From the NCBI RefSeq assembly GCF_010233585.1, contig NZ_CP045997.1, positions 3,001,779 through 3,065,778 of the forward strand: 64,000 nucleotides of DNA. The letters run 5' to 3'. The notes below the pieces were generated by a model that had not been told where the DNA came from, did no database searches, and saw only the letters and a list, made by a program, of their open reading frames with translations. Source of the stretch: Spirosoma endbachense (GTDB taxonomy: Bacteria > Bacteroidota > Bacteroidia > Cytophagales > Spirosomataceae). Below are positions 28,336 through 38,619 of this stretch, in pieces. Every line of letters begins with the position of its first letter. Within the stretch, counting starts at the first letter, position 1. Position numbers and translations under genes: made by a program.

Positions 28336-28995
28336 TCATATGTAGAAAAAAAGCAGAGCCCCCAAAAACCAATCACCTTTGAGTTCGTTACGCAGCCGCG
28401 CAAGGGCTCTACTGACAAGTGCCTCCACAGCTTTTGAGCTGATCTGCAGTTCATCCGCAATTTCATCATACTTTTTACCCTCGACCCGCTTGAGTAGATA
28501 AGCTCGCCTACACTGCGGTGGCAGCTTCTGAATGATCAATTCAACGCGCTGGTGCAACTCGCTAAACTGAAGCACTTCATCCGGACTAAGGGATTGTGAG
28601 ATCATGGACAGATGTTCCGTTTCCAGGGAGGTTGTCCGGTTAAGCTGCCATTTAAGGTAATTGTAAGAACGGTGTCTTATGCACTTGTACAGATAGGCGC
28701 GGTAGGATGTTGTGATTTGTTCATAGATCTTGTTCTGCCAGAAACTGGTAAAGACTTCAGAAACAATATCTTCCGCAATCTCATTAGAGTGGACAAAGCG
28801 CACTGCGTGGTTGCACAGATTCACATAATATCTCGTGAACAACAGCGCACAACCCTTTTGTGGATCATCCTTAAAAGTACTACGCAGTAACCGTTCATCA
28901 TCTGTGACCAGCGTTTCGATGCTTGACATGCCAGACTTGGGTGAGTCGCGAGGTGAAGGCTGGTTCCCTAAACTATCCAGATAAATGTCTGCCAT
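28336..28995 (-). CDS. ECF RNA polymerase sigma-70 factor
   Basis: A sigma-70 factor of the extracytoplasmic-function class used by Bacteroidota. Region 2 reads FTRYYVNLCNHAVRFVHSNEIAEDIVSEVFTSFWQNK, and region 4 reads LPPQCRRAYLLKRVEGKKYDEIADELQISSKAVEALVSRALARLR with the promoter -35-binding helix. The frame is open to 29100. I chose ATG 28995 (MADIYLDS), but a later ATG at 28929 (MSSIETLV) is also possible. It heads the locus sigma, FecR, SusC, SusD, with a 59-base gap to FecR, and probably drives that locus and itself. Confidence 0.9.
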   Translation of the reverse strand: MADIYLDSLGNQPSPRDSPKSGMSSIETLVTDDERLLRSTFKDDPQKGCALLFTRYYVNLCNHAVRFVHSNEIAEDIVSEVFTSFWQNKIYEQITTSYRAYLYKCIRHRSYNYLKWQLNRTTSLETEHLSMISQSLSPDEVLQFSELHQRVELIIQKLPPQCRRAYLLKRVEGKKYDEIADELQISSKAVEALVSRALARLRNELKGDWFLGALLFFYI

Positions 28996-29450
28996 GTTAC
29001 TATGTTCAGTTGTACGCGAACTTGGGTACTTAACATAGACAAGGTTGCACGATCTTTCCCTATGCTCGAAATAATAAAAATATTTTATGGTATAGTTCAA
29101 TAATAAATTTGCAGCTGCATTGGACAGATTGACACCTAACTCTAAACGACGTTGAGATGATTAAACCTCCGTTTTAGACCTGCCATGTAGTAAGCTTGTA
29201 GTTCTTTATGAAACTTTTCATTCCTAGCCATTGGTAATCTAACAGGCATGTTATCTAGAATGCCACCTTAACAGAAGGTTTTAATCTTGAGGGAAAAACA
29301 GTTAATCTTTTAGTTGGGCCTGTATCTGTCTGATCTAGAAACTCATCATGAATAGGATCGTGCTTATTGGGCTAAATGATCAAGATAGTTTTGAACCACT
29401 AGCTGCACGAGGTATCGATGTACGTCGTCAAATAAAAGTGGACAAAAGGG

Positions 29451-29884
29451 GTGGTAGATATCCGCTTTACCCGTGGCTGGAGTGATCTGCAAAGCGGTGA
29501 ATATTGGTCCTATGCCTTTGTCTGGTGTTTGGATGGATCACCGTTGATCGGCCCCGACAGCATCGCCCGCAACCTGAATCAGTACTATGACGGGCTGGTC
29601 GCCAGAAATAGTGAAAAACGAAACATCCCGGTAGAGATGGTATTTAAAACGAACACTGTTCTGAACCCGTTGGCGGCTGAGGGCACGGATATAAAGACCT
29701 TTCAAGGGACCATCTCGATGCTGGATTACATGGGCAAACGACCCATGACCTTACATTTAATAGTGCACCTTAAAAGTGCGGGCTTAACACCATCCTTTTT
29801 CATCAGCTTTCCCCTCAGCCTTACGGTGATCCAGTTTGGAAAGGACTTCAGGCGCTATGGACAACTTTTCGCTGTATTCAATAG
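29451..29884 (+). pseudogene. Conserved hypothetical gene with a frameshift
   Basis: The frame from GTG 29451 reads as a compact domain (VDIRFTRGWSDLQSGEYWSYAFVWCLDG, NLNQYYDGLVARN, ISMLDYMGKRPMTLHLIVHLK) and then turns into an implausible tail. If one A is dropped from the run at 29772-29775, reading continues as CGLNTILFHQLSPQPYGDPV and on to WTTFRCIQ with stop at 29882-29884, which looks like a proper protein end. The 5' end is also doubtful, since an in-frame stop lies only six codons upstream and no signal peptide is seen. I do not know the function. Confidence 0.55.
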
Positions 29885-30079
29885 ATTGACGGCTATCCGC
29901 TTCCGGGCACTTGCTGAATTCGTCTTAATTTAATTCGATTGCAACTCTCTATCCTAACCAATTTATTAGCCATTGTCAACGATCAGCAAGGATAATAATG
30001 TTATTCAACTAAAAATAAATATATTATATGTTACTATATTTACAAAATATACACCTCTTACTTTATAGTACTTCCTTCA

Positions 30080-33000
30080 ATGCCATCCCGTACCCTTTTC
30101 TTACTGCTCAAAGGGCTTTTGATCCTTCAGGTTGCCAATGCACAACATCAAAATGTTGGGTTTACCCATCTGACCACCACACAGGGCCTCTCCCAAAATA
30201 ATGTAACCTGTATATTACAGGATAGAAAAGGGTTTATGTGGTTTGGTACCCAGGATGGCCTTAACAAATATGATGGCTATACCTATACACTTTACCGGAA
30301 TGATCCTCAAAATTCCTCCAGTCTAAGTCATAGTTACATTCATACCCTGTTTGAGGATAAGAAAGGGCGTTTATGGATCGGTACGGATGACGGTGGCTTA
30401 AGCTTATTTAACCCAAACACCGAACGGTTTACGAATTATACTCATCTTCCCGGGGTTCAAAATAGTCTCAGCCACAATAAAGTAATGGCCATCGCCCAGG
30501 ATGCAAAGGGGCTTTTGTGGGTGGGTACGGCCGGAGGTGGATTGGATCGTTTTAATCCGGAGAACCAGTCATTTACCCATTTTAGTCACAAAACGACCGA
30601 TAGCACCAGTTTAAGCCATAATGACGTTAGTTCGATCTGTATTGATCGAAGCGGTTGGATTTGGGTTGGCACTTCGGGAGGGGGAGTAAATCGACTGGAT
30701 CAGGCTACGAAGACGTTTCATCATTTTACATATAAACCCAATGATAAAAACTCACTCAGTAATGATAAGATAAACACCTGTTTTGAAGATACCCAGGGGC
30801 GGCTTTGGGTCGGCACGGAAGGAGGGGGCCTGAATCGATTCAATGCCTCTTCGCAAACCTTTACCCATTATCAGCCAACGAGGACCAAGCCTCAGCAATT
30901 AACCCACAATGATGTCGTCACCCTGGCAGAAGACAAAAATCGGAACCTCTGGATCGGTACGCGAAATGGAGGCATCAATGTACTGCACCCTGATGGGACA
31001 TTTTCCTATTATTTCTACAATGAGGCTGACAGCCGGGGCCTCAATAATGGATCGATCTATGCCCTATACCGGGATCGTACCGGCACGATGTGGGTCGGCA
31101 CGTACGCGGGAGGGGTCAATAAGCTGGATGCTGCACCCCAGAACTTTACCCTGTATCAACGTACGCCAACCAATAGCAACAAGCTGACCAATAACAACAT
31201 TCTCGCCGTTCGGCAGGATCAGCGGGGAGATTTATGGCTGGGTACGGATGGTGGCGGTATCAATGTATTAAAAAAAGGACAGCATGTTTTCACCTCCTAT
31301 ACCCATTCCCCTCAGGTGGCCACCAGCCTTGGTAGTAATTATGTATTGACTATTTATGAAGATACGGACCAGCAAATCTGGGCCGGCAATTTCAAGGGAG
31401 GCCTCAGTAAGTTTGATCGGTCTACGGGCACGTTTGCTTCCGTTGGCGATTTCAACAAGCTCAGTATTAGTAGTATCCTGCAAGCCCGAAATGGGATCAT
31501 GTGGCTGGGCACCTTTGAAGAAGGGCTGATTCGGTATGATCCATCTACGGGCTCGATAACCCGTTATCGCCCCAACCCCACCCAGGCAGGGCAGCTCAAT
31601 TACCCGACCATTGCAACACTGTGGGAAGACCGGACAGGCAATATCTGGATTGGCACGGAAGGAGGTGGGCTAAATATTTATCACCCAGATAAAAATTGGT
31701 TTACTCAGTACCAACACGAGGGTAAAAACCCTAAAAGCCTGAGTAATAACCTGGTCACCGTATTATTTGAGAGCTCAACGGGTCAATTATGGATTGGTAC
31801 GAACGGGGGGTTAAACCAGTTCGATCCCAACACACAAACGTTTAAGACTTATCGTCAGCAAGATGGCCTGCCTAATGAGGTGATTCAGGGTATTCTGGAA
31901 GATAAGCAGGGAACCCTTTGGCTGAGTACGAATAAAGGACTAACCGCCTTCAACCCGAAGACGCACACAATCCGCAATTTTGATGGGCGTCATGGCTTAC
32001 AAGGCAGTTCATTTAATCGGATGGCCTGTTATAAAAACGCCAGGGGACAATTGTTTTTTGGGGGACTAACGGGATTAAACTGCTTTTACCCGGACAGCCT
32101 ACGTTACAATACGTTTATTCCACCGGTCTATCTTACCGATTTGCAGCTTTTCAATAAATCGGTGCATGTGCAGGAAGAGAACTCTCCCCTGCAAAAAACC
32201 ATTAGCGAAACCCGTGACCTTACGCTATCCTATCAACAATCGGTCATCTCATTTGGGTTTGCGGCCCTTAATTACACAATGTCGGCCAGCAACGAGTATG
32301 CTTATAAGCTAGAGGGCTTCGATAAAGATTGGATTCATGCCGGTACCCAGCGAATGGCGACCTATACTAATCTGGACCCAGGAAACTATGTTTTCCGGGT
32401 AAAAGCGGCCAACAATGATGGCGTCTGGAATCAGACCGGGACTTTTATTAACCTGCATATCATTCCCCCCTATTGGCAAACCTGGTGGTTTAAAGCGCTG
32501 GCAGCTGTTGCGCTACTGAGTGGACTGTATCTGATTTATCGGCTGCGGGTCAACCGCATTAAACAGCAACAATTGTTCTTACAAAGCCAGGTTCAGCAGC
32601 GAACCCGTGAAGTAACCCAGCAGAAACAGGAACTGCTGGATCAGGCCGTTCATCTGCAACTACTCAATGAGCAACTAGCCCAGCAGTCAGCGCAGGAGCA
32701 GCAGGCAAGGCAGGAAGCCGAAATGGCCAATAAAGCCAAAAGTGTCTTTTTGGCCACCATGAGCCATGAGATTCGTACCCCGATGAATGGGGTGATTGGG
32801 ATGACTTCACTTTTAGAAGATACCACGCTTTCCGACGAACAGCGTGAATATACCGATACCATACGTAGCTGCGGGGAAAGCTTACTCGGTGTCATTAACG
32901 ACATTCTTGATTTCTCCAAGATTGAATCGGGCCACCTCGAGCTTGAGCAGCAGGAGATTGACCTACGGGATTGCATCGAGGAGGTATTGGATATGTTTGC

Positions 33001-34288
33001 CGGTAAAGCCGCCCAGGTTGGCCTGGATCTGATCTATCAGATCGACCATCAGGTACCCACCCAAATTAAGAGTGATGGCTTACGGCTGAGGCAGATCCTA
33101 ATCAATCTGGTGGGAAATGCTATCAAATTCACCCCCCAGGGCGAAATTGTTGTCAGTGTGCGGCTGCTCAGCCGCTTTCCTGATCAGACGATCGAATTAG
33201 GGGTTGAGGTGTGCGATACGGGCATTGGCATTCCAGCCAACAAAATCGACCGACTTTTCAAATCCTTCTCTCAAGTCGATTCCTCTCACACCCGTCAATA
33301 CGGGGGGACGGGGCTAGGCCTGGTTATAAGCCAGCGTTTAATCGAGTTGATGGGTGGCCGTATCCAGGTGGAGAGCGAAGAAGGGAAGGGCAGCAGCTTT
33401 CATTTTAGTATACGATGCCAGGTGAGTCAACAAGCTAATCCGCATTATGTCTATGTACATATTGCCGATAACGATGGTAAGTCGGTGCTACTAATTGATG
33501 ATAACCAGACGAATCGGCGCATACTGCAGGCGCAGCTTGAACTCTGGCATCTGCAACCAACCGTTGCCAGCTCAGGCCAGCAGGCACTGGATATACTGGG
33601 TCAGGGAGCCTGGTTTGATTTAGTGATCACCGATCGACAGATGCCGGAAATGGATGGCATCGAGCTGGCCAGTCGCATAAAATCCCTATATCCTGACCTG
33701 CCGATTATGCTCCTGAGTTCGATGGGTGATGAAAGCCGGAAAACCAACGCTGACTTATTTGAAGCGATTATGACCAAGCCCATTCACCAGCACCAATTGC
33801 TCCGGTTGATTCAGCAGGCTCTTAAATCGAAACGCGCCATTTCGCTGCCTGTGGCTCCCCGTCCTGAGTCGGTCTACAGCCTGGATTTTGCTGAGCAATA
33901 TCCCTTACGCATCCTGATTGCTGAGGATGCACCGATCAACATAAAATTGATGACGCGGGTACTGACAAAATTAGGCTACTCCCCTGCGGTAGCCCAAAAC
34001 GGTCATGAAGTACTGGCAATTCTGCCCCAGGGGTTTGATTTAATTTTAATGGATGTGCAGATGCCCGAAATGGACGGGTTACAAGCAACCCGATTAATTC
34101 GTCAACAGTCTATCCCCCAGCCGTGGATTATTGCCTTGACCGCTAACGCCATGCAGGAAGACCGAGGCATTTGTCTGGAAGCGGGTATGAATGACTATAT
34201 CACCAAACCCCCAATTCTGGCCTTGTTAAAGAAATCACTCCAGGAGGTAAGTGTGATGAAACGGCGCGGACAACTGGTGTCAGAATAA
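30080..34288 (+). CDS. Hybrid two-component sensor histidine kinase
   Basis: A 1402-residue exported and membrane-bound hybrid kinase. After a signal peptide (1-21), more than a dozen propeller repeats of the type 'LWIGT.GGGL..F' form a two-propeller periplasmic sensor (about 25-700). Then come the Y_Y_Y immunoglobulin-like domain (about 715-795), one membrane helix (802-824) and a coiled coil. The HisKA domain has the phospho-acceptor His896 in [15 protein letters not shown], and the HATPase shows [15 protein letters not shown] and GGTGLGL. Two receiver domains have phospho-acceptors Asp1185 ([11 protein letters not shown]) and Asp1325 ([11 protein letters not shown]). Unlike the common Bacteroidota hybrids there is no AraC DNA-binding tail, so output must go through another protein. 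Confidence 0.93.
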   Translation: MPSRTLFLLLKGLLILQVANAQHQNVGFTHLTTTQGLSQNNVTCILQDRKGFMWFGTQDGLNKYDGYTYTLYRNDPQNSSSLSHSYIHTLFEDKKGRLWIGTDDGGLSLFNPNTERFTNYTHLPGVQNSLSHNKVMAIAQDAKGLLWVGTAGGGLDRFNPENQSFTHFSHKTTDSTSLSHNDVSSICIDRSGWIWVGTSGGGVNRLDQATKTFHHFTYKPNDKNSLSNDKINTCFEDTQGRLWVGTEGGGLNRFNASSQTFTHYQPTRTKPQQLTHNDVVTLAEDKNRNLWIGTRNGGINVLHPDGTFSYYFYNEADSRGLNNGSIYALYRDRTGTMWVGTYAGGVNKLDAAPQNFTLYQRTPTNSNKLTNNNILAVRQDQRGDLWLGTDGGGINVLKKGQHVFTSYTHSPQVATSLGSNYVLTIYEDTDQQIWAGNFKGGLSKFDRSTGTFASVGDFNKLSISSILQARNGIMWLGTFEEGLIRYDPSTGSITRYRPNPTQAGQLNYPTIATLWEDRTGNIWIGTEGGGLNIYHPDKNWFTQYQHEGKNPKSLSNNLVTVLFESSTGQLWIGTNGGLNQFDPNTQTFKTYRQQDGLPNEVIQGILEDKQGTLWLSTNKGLTAFNPKTHTIRNFDGRHGLQGSSFNRMACYKNARGQLFFGGLTGLNCFYPDSLRYNTFIPPVYLTDLQLFNKSVHVQEENSPLQKTISETRDLTLSYQQSVISFGFAALNYTMSASNEYAYKLEGFDKDWIHAGTQRMATYTNLDPGNYVFRVKAANNDGVWNQTGTFINLHIIPPYWQTWWFKALAAVALLSGLYLIYRLRVNRIKQQQLFLQSQVQQRTREVTQQKQELLDQAVHLQLLNEQLAQQSAQEQQARQEAEMANKAKSVFLATMSHEIRTPMNGVIGMTSLLEDTTLSDEQREYTDTIRSCGESLLGVINDILDFSKIESGHLELEQQEIDLRDCIEEVLDMFAGKAAQVGLDLIYQIDHQVPTQIKSDGLRLRQILINLVGNAIKFTPQGEIVVSVRLLSRFPDQTIELGVEVCDTGIGIPANKIDRLFKSFSQVDSSHTRQYGGTGLGLVISQRLIELMGGRIQVESEEGKGSSFHFSIRCQVSQQANPHYVYVHIADNDGKSVLLIDDNQTNRRILQAQLELWHLQPTVASSGQQALDILGQGAWFDLVITDRQMPEMDGIELASRIKSLYPDLPIMLLSSMGDESRKTNADLFEAIMTKPIHQHQLLRLIQQALKSKRAISLPVAPRPESVYSLDFAEQYPLRILIAEDAPINIKLMTRVLTKLGYSPAVAQNGHEVLAILPQGFDLILMDVQMPEMDGLQATRLIRQQSIPQPWIIALTANAMQEDRGICLEAGMNDYITKPPILALLKKSLQEVSVMKRRGQLVSE

Positions 34289-34389
34289 CTGCAATACCTG
34301 TCGAAACAAATGTTATTAAAAAGTAAACGAATTAATTTGACGTATAGCCTATGGGTAGCATGTCGATTTGGGAATAACATCCGTTCAAG

Positions 34390-34416
34390 TAAACGTCCGT
34401 GGCTGTTGCACAACCC
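34390..34416 (+). repeat. Solo IS630-type terminal repeat
   Basis: TAAACGTCCGTGGCTGTTGC at 34390-34409 matches the left end of the MITE at 46429-46448 almost throughout and the left end of the IS630 element over GTGGCTGTTGCA. A matching right end was not found nearby, so it is probably a remnant. Confidence 0.5.
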
Positions 34417-34503
34417 CCAGAACGCTTGTACAGCTAACCTAAAACAACAACTATATAGGTAGTTTTAAATCGTAGGCTTCTTCTTATCTCAAAGAAAGCA
34501 ACT

Positions 34504-35124
34504 ATGAATACCATCTATTATTGCGTATTCTTCCTTCTGATCGGTGCTGGATGCGCTAGGCAGCCTAGACTCTCCGCCAACAGCCCATTCAATGTGACCA
34601 GTAAGCTCAACGATTCTACCTGGTACGGTACCGGTCAACTCTTACGTGTCAAGGAATCGACACAACGGCCCGACGATGGCAGACAGTTGAACCTGCTGGT
34701 CTATACCGATATTGATTATCCAGGCATGGGGAGTGAGCCAAATCCTAACACGACTACGGGGTGCGTTAACGGTGACTGTACCCGGACCCAGATCTTGATG
34801 ATTTATAATATTCCCTTCAAAAAAGGTCGCACTACCCTTGCCAAGCTAAACAAACGTAGCCCTATAAAAAATGAACAAGCAAACCTTTCGTATGTGGGCA
34901 ATTCCGGCGGCTTAGCGAAACGCTATATCGACAAGGGAGCAGAGCCTAATTGGATCAGGGTTACGAAGATCAATCAGGCAACTGGTGTGGTAGAAGGGCG
35001 CTTTGCTCTTTCCTTTAAAGAAGATATGACCGTCTATAACCGGCTAGAGAACGGTATGCCAGCGACGGCTCAGTTCACGGGTGGCCTATTCCGGATTAAA
35101 GTCAAAGATGTAATCTTGAAATAG
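34504..35124 (+). CDS. Lipoprotein of unknown function
   Basis: A 206-residue protein with a lipoprotein signal: the hydrophobic stretch IYYCVFFLLIGAGC, with cysteine 18 as the probable lipidation site. The mature part is rich in beta strands (STWYGTGQLLRVKES, QLNLLVYTDIDYPG, VEGRFALSF) and resembles the 'non-specific' lipocalin-like periplasmic domains of Bacteroidota. No family is recognised with certainty. The segment GCVNGDCTRTQ carries a possible disulphide pair. It is a single gene, followed by 400 bases that hold repeat copy I. Confidence 0.65.
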   Translation: MNTIYYCVFFLLIGAGCARQPRLSANSPFNVTSKLNDSTWYGTGQLLRVKESTQRPDDGRQLNLLVYTDIDYPGMGSEPNPNTTTGCVNGDCTRTQILMIYNIPFKKGRTTLAKLNKRSPIKNEQANLSYVGNSGGLAKRYIDKGAEPNWIRVTKINQATGVVEGRFALSFKEDMTVYNRLENGMPATAQFTGGLFRIKVKDVILK

Positions 35125-35230
35125 CGAAGCTAATCCTGCCTTTCCAGGAATAATCTGAATCTGTTTGCAAACGCAATATATTATCGACAATCCCCGGACC
35201 TATGCCATCGCTTATAATCTTTCTAGCTGA

Positions 35231-35284
35231 GCACCCTATTTAAACAGAATCTGCTTCGTCTCAGGCGGGAGCGTTATTATGAGA
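35231..35284 (+). repeat. Dispersed hairpin repeat, copy I
   Basis: CACCCTATTTAAACAGA (like CGCCCTATTTAGGGAACAGA in copy M), then CGTCTCA at 35257-35263 closed by TGAGA at 35280-35284 around the loop GGCGGGAGCGTTATTA. The rest of the 35125-35524 gap shows no gene. Confidence 0.75.
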
Positions 35285-35524
35285 ATTTTTAACTCACAGT
35301 TATAAGAGCAAGTTGAGTCATTAATCTGTCAACAGATTTGGATAGCACAGTCGGTTCGCTTCCAATGGGCGCTCCAACTGCTGGCGCCTTACCCTACGAC
35401 GGGTAGGTGGCTTTCCACTGGGCTGGCACACAAGGCCTACATCGCTTTTTGAATGGGTGACCAAGATCTTTTTCTTCGATCGTTTGCAAGAGATTAGTAA
35501 TTTAGAGGCAAAGAGTAGCTCAAC

Positions 35525-36436
35525 TTGAAAAGCCAGACAACTATTGATTCGTTCAATACTGAGACGTTCAAACAGCGTTTTGCCGCGCCAGATGCGCCAT
35601 GGTTTGGTTACGACGAACCCTTTAAAATTGTTAAAATCGAGGCCGTTTTGCCCTTCCTTAAATTTCCATTCCCGATTCACCGAACGGCTTTGTTTGATAT
35701 TCTATTTGTGACCCAGGGAGCAGGTGCTGCCAAACATTGTGGACTTACCAAGTATTCCATCGACCCACCCCAGCTTTTCTTTAAAGGGGGCGGCCAAATC
35801 ACCTCTGGCGACGTATATGGGACCGACACGAAGGGCTATTTTTGTTTGATTCAAGCCGATTTCTTAACGACTACGCTCGGCCTGCCATCACTTTCTACTT
35901 TTCCTTTTTTCCACTTGGGTAATTCCCCGCTTATCAACCTATCCACGACGGAGGTCGAGCGGTTTTCATTCCTGTTTACCAGGCTACACCAGTATTATCA
36001 ATCGCCCGTTAAGGAAAAAGAGAAACTAATGGCCTCCTACCTTCATGTGGTAGTGCAGGAGGCAGCCCTCATGTATCAGGTTCAGCACGCCCGTGAACCC
36101 TTAAACGTTTTGTCCAGCGCAGAAGCGCTGACGGCTCGATTCTGCGAATTAGTCAACCAGTTCTACTTGACCAAACAGCGTATTAGCCAGTATGCCGATT
36201 TGCTTTCGGTAACACCCAACCATCTCAATAAAGCCGTTAAGCAAACGAGTGGAAAAACGGCCTCTAGCTTCATTGTCGAGATGATTATGATGGAGGCCAA
36301 GGTACTGCTCAAACAAAGTCTGATGAGCGTCGCTGATATTGCTTTTTATCTGCACTTTGATGATGTTTCTTATTTCATCCGCTTTTTTAGAAACCATTGC
36401 GGCCTGACACCTCTTGACTATCGAAAGATGGCATAA
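35525..36436 (+). CDS. AraC family transcriptional regulator
   Basis: A 303-residue regulator. The N-terminal half is a cupin-like sensing domain (HRTALFDILFVTQGAGAAKHCGLTKY, LFFKGGGQ). The C-terminal AraC domain has YADLLSVTPNHLNKAVKQTSG as the first helix-turn-helix and SVADIAFYLHFDDVSYFIRFFRNHCGLTPLDYRK as the second. The apparent start is TTG 35525, as no ATG lies near the beginning of the domain. The DUF2141 gene and an FAD monooxygenase gene follow on the same strand within 600 bases, so all three may be one unit. Confidence 0.88.
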   Translation: MKSQTTIDSFNTETFKQRFAAPDAPWFGYDEPFKIVKIEAVLPFLKFPFPIHRTALFDILFVTQGAGAAKHCGLTKYSIDPPQLFFKGGGQITSGDVYGTDTKGYFCLIQADFLTTTLGLPSLSTFPFFHLGNSPLINLSTTEVERFSFLFTRLHQYYQSPVKEKEKLMASYLHVVVQEAALMYQVQHAREPLNVLSSAEALTARFCELVNQFYLTKQRISQYADLLSVTPNHLNKAVKQTSGKTASSFIVEMIMMEAKVLLKQSLMSVADIAFYLHFDDVSYFIRFFRNHCGLTPLDYRKMA

Positions 36437-36513
36437 TTAGGCCTATTTATGGCAGGATTTGTCCCATTCGTTACCCGTGGATAGCGATACCTTTGCTGGA
36501 AATCAACGGCAAA

Positions 36514-36951
36514 ATGATCGCACTTTTTTGGGTTTTGTGGCTGAGTGTATGGGGTGATGGGACTCGTTTATCCGCCACGAAGCATACCTTATCCATTCAG
36601 ATTTCTGGCTTACAAGTCGCGCAGGGTACCTTACTAGTCAGCGTGTTTGCTTCGCCAGCCGGATTTCCAACGGATCAATCCTACGCCCTTTGCGTTCAGA
36701 AGATCCCCCTTATTGACTTACTCGATCAACCACCGAGAGTCCAGTTCAACTTACCGGAAGGCCACTATGCGGTGGCCGTTCTACACGACAAAAATAAGAA
36801 CGGACGAATGGATACCAACTGGGTAGGCATGCCCAAGGAAGGCTACTGCGTGTCCAATAATGTGAAAGGTCATGTAGGGCCACCACGGTTTGAACAAGCC
36901 CAGTTCTGGCTAAGTCGTGACGCTCGACAACAACTCCAGCTGATTTATTGA
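36514..36951 (+). CDS. DUF2141 domain protein, secreted
   Basis: A 145-residue protein from ATG 36514 with a hydrophobic signal (MIALFWVLWLSVWG). The mature part is a DUF2141 domain: LSIQISGLQVAQGTLLVSVFASPAGFP, PEGHYAVAVLHDKNKNGRMDTNWVGMPKEGY and FEQAQFWL, which is the whole family signature including the 'HD.N.NG..D' loop that resembles a calcium-binding turn. The function of the family is unknown. It is exported to the periplasm or outer surface. The open frame starts earlier, at TTG 36493, but the signal peptide begins at the ATG. It lies between the AraC and FAD monooxygenase genes. Confidence 0.9.
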   Translation: MIALFWVLWLSVWGDGTRLSATKHTLSIQISGLQVAQGTLLVSVFASPAGFPTDQSYALCVQKIPLIDLLDQPPRVQFNLPEGHYAVAVLHDKNKNGRMDTNWVGMPKEGYCVSNNVKGHVGPPRFEQAQFWLSRDARQQLQLIY

Positions 36952-37005
36952 TACTTCGTATCAATACCGGTCAATCGTCTTTGAACTCGTAAATCTCAAT
37001 TTCCT

Positions 37006-38319
37006 ATGCACATCTTGATTATTGGCGCAGGCATTGGTGGCCTGTGCCTGGGCCAGGCCTTAAAAAAGGCAGGCATCTCCTTTGCCATCTACGAACGAAA
37101 CGTTGACTCAGCAAGCTGGTTGGAAGGATACCGTATCCACGTGAATCCAGTAGGCAGTCAGTCCTTGCATGGCTGCCTGCCCGAAACCTTATGGCAAGCC
37201 TTTCTGGCCGGTACCGCTGACGTCAAAGAGGGTTTTGGCTTTCTGACCGAACAATTGGAGGAATTGGTTCATATTGACGAATCACTGATGGTTGGCGCTC
37301 ATCCGCTGGCTCAACATGGCCAATATGCTATGAGCCGAATTTTGTTGAGAAAGATTCTTTTAGTCGGCCTGGAGGATCATCTTTATTTTAATAAACGATT
37401 TGAACGCTATGCCTTCGTGGAGCAGACAGGTGTTCACGCTTTTTTTGCCGATGGCACCCAAGCCTGGGGCGATGTGCTGGTCGGCGCTGATGGGGCCAAT
37501 TCAGTCGTTCGCAAGCAGCTTTTGCCCCAGGCTCAACGGGTAGAAACGGATGCGATTGCCTTAGCCGGTCGAACCCGGCTTACCGCGTCGAGTCGGCAAT
37601 GGATTCCCCCGGTGCTACAAGCGCATATGAATGTCGTGATGGCTAAACGAAAGTTTTTCTTTTTCAGCGCTCCGTTTGATCATCAACAGAAGCTACGTCA
37701 TGCCAACCCGCAACTGCGCCAGGCAATGGACAAGGCAGGACTCTCTTGGACTGATTATATCAAGGCCAATGAAGACTATGTACTCTGGTCCTTTATCACC
37801 CATCGCAACGAATTGGCCACAGTGAGCCAAACCGAAGATTTGAGGCCCATTGTTGTCGACAAGATGGCTGGGTGGCATCCTCAGTTAAAACAGCTGGTCA
37901 ATCAGGCCGACGAAAGTAGTCTAACTCGACTAGCCATTAAAACGATGCTGCCCATCCAGCCCTGGGTAACCAGCCGAGTAACGATGCTGGGTGACGCGGT
38001 TCATAATATGCCCCCCTTATATGGGATGGGCGCGAATATGGCCATGCATGATGCGTTGATTCTGCAACAAAAATTGATTGAGTCCAGTAAAGGTAGCCCC
38101 CTTTTAGGGGCTCTTTCCGAGTACGAGCAGATTATGCTTACCACTGGATTTAAGGCCGTAGGCTTGGCTGTGGGCTACACGCATCAGGCCATTTCTAACA
38201 ATAGCCTGATGCGCTCTATTAATCGGACGTGGTTTAGGCTTTGTACCAAATTTTCCCTCCTAAAACAACTCACGTTCGGTAACACATGGAAAGGCAAACT
38301 CGGGGATAGAACCACCTAA
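37006..38319 (+). CDS. FAD-dependent monooxygenase
   Basis: A 437-residue flavoprotein of the p-hydroxybenzoate hydroxylase-like class A monooxygenases. The FAD fingerprint ILIIGAGIGGLCLGQALKKAGISFAIYER opens the protein, the DG-type segment VLVGADGANSVVRKQLL follows in the middle, and GDAVHNMPPLYGMGANMAMHDALIL near residue 325 is the FAD ribityl-binding GD motif. Members hydroxylate or epoxidise aromatic or polyketide substrates, including tetracycline-type drugs, with NAD(P)H and oxygen. The substrate here is unknown. It is downstream of an AraC gene and a DUF2141 gene, and converges with a secreted hydrolase. Confidence 0.9.
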   Translation: MHILIIGAGIGGLCLGQALKKAGISFAIYERNVDSASWLEGYRIHVNPVGSQSLHGCLPETLWQAFLAGTADVKEGFGFLTEQLEELVHIDESLMVGAHPLAQHGQYAMSRILLRKILLVGLEDHLYFNKRFERYAFVEQTGVHAFFADGTQAWGDVLVGADGANSVVRKQLLPQAQRVETDAIALAGRTRLTASSRQWIPPVLQAHMNVVMAKRKFFFFSAPFDHQQKLRHANPQLRQAMDKAGLSWTDYIKANEDYVLWSFITHRNELATVSQTEDLRPIVVDKMAGWHPQLKQLVNQADESSLTRLAIKTMLPIQPWVTSRVTMLGDAVHNMPPLYGMGANMAMHDALILQQKLIESSKGSPLLGALSEYEQIMLTTGFKAVGLAVGYTHQAISNNSLMRSINRTWFRLCTKFSLLKQLTFGNTWKGKLGDRTT

Positions 38320-38511
38320 ACAAGTGCTTACACTCTAACTTATTTCCATTTAGCTTAGGCCCTGTGTTAGATGCACCTACTATATCCATGGTTGCCTCCG
38401 GCGTACGGCTATTTTGCAGGGAAGCAGCGGCTGAATGTCTGAGTCGTCGTATTTGGCTGATACTTTTTCTCGCAACTAGCTGACTTCATCGATTTATTTT
38501 ACCGTCTCCTG

Positions 38512-38567
38512 AAATGCCCTTTTTTTGAAGTAGTCCTTTCGTCTCACTTAGAAGGATTTTGCGAGAC
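38512..38567 (+). repeat. Dispersed hairpin repeat, copy J
   Basis: AAATGCCCTTTTTTTGAAG at 38513-38530, CGTCTCA at 38540-38546 closed by CGAGAC at 38562-38567, around CTTAGAAGGATTTTG. It lies between two convergent genes. A second CGTCTC at about 38503 may be part of a doubled copy. Confidence 0.65.
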
Positions 38568-38619
38568 CAAGTCAGGAGAGCAAAACACGCCGTAGTAACG
38601 ACTAGCTATACTTCAATAC

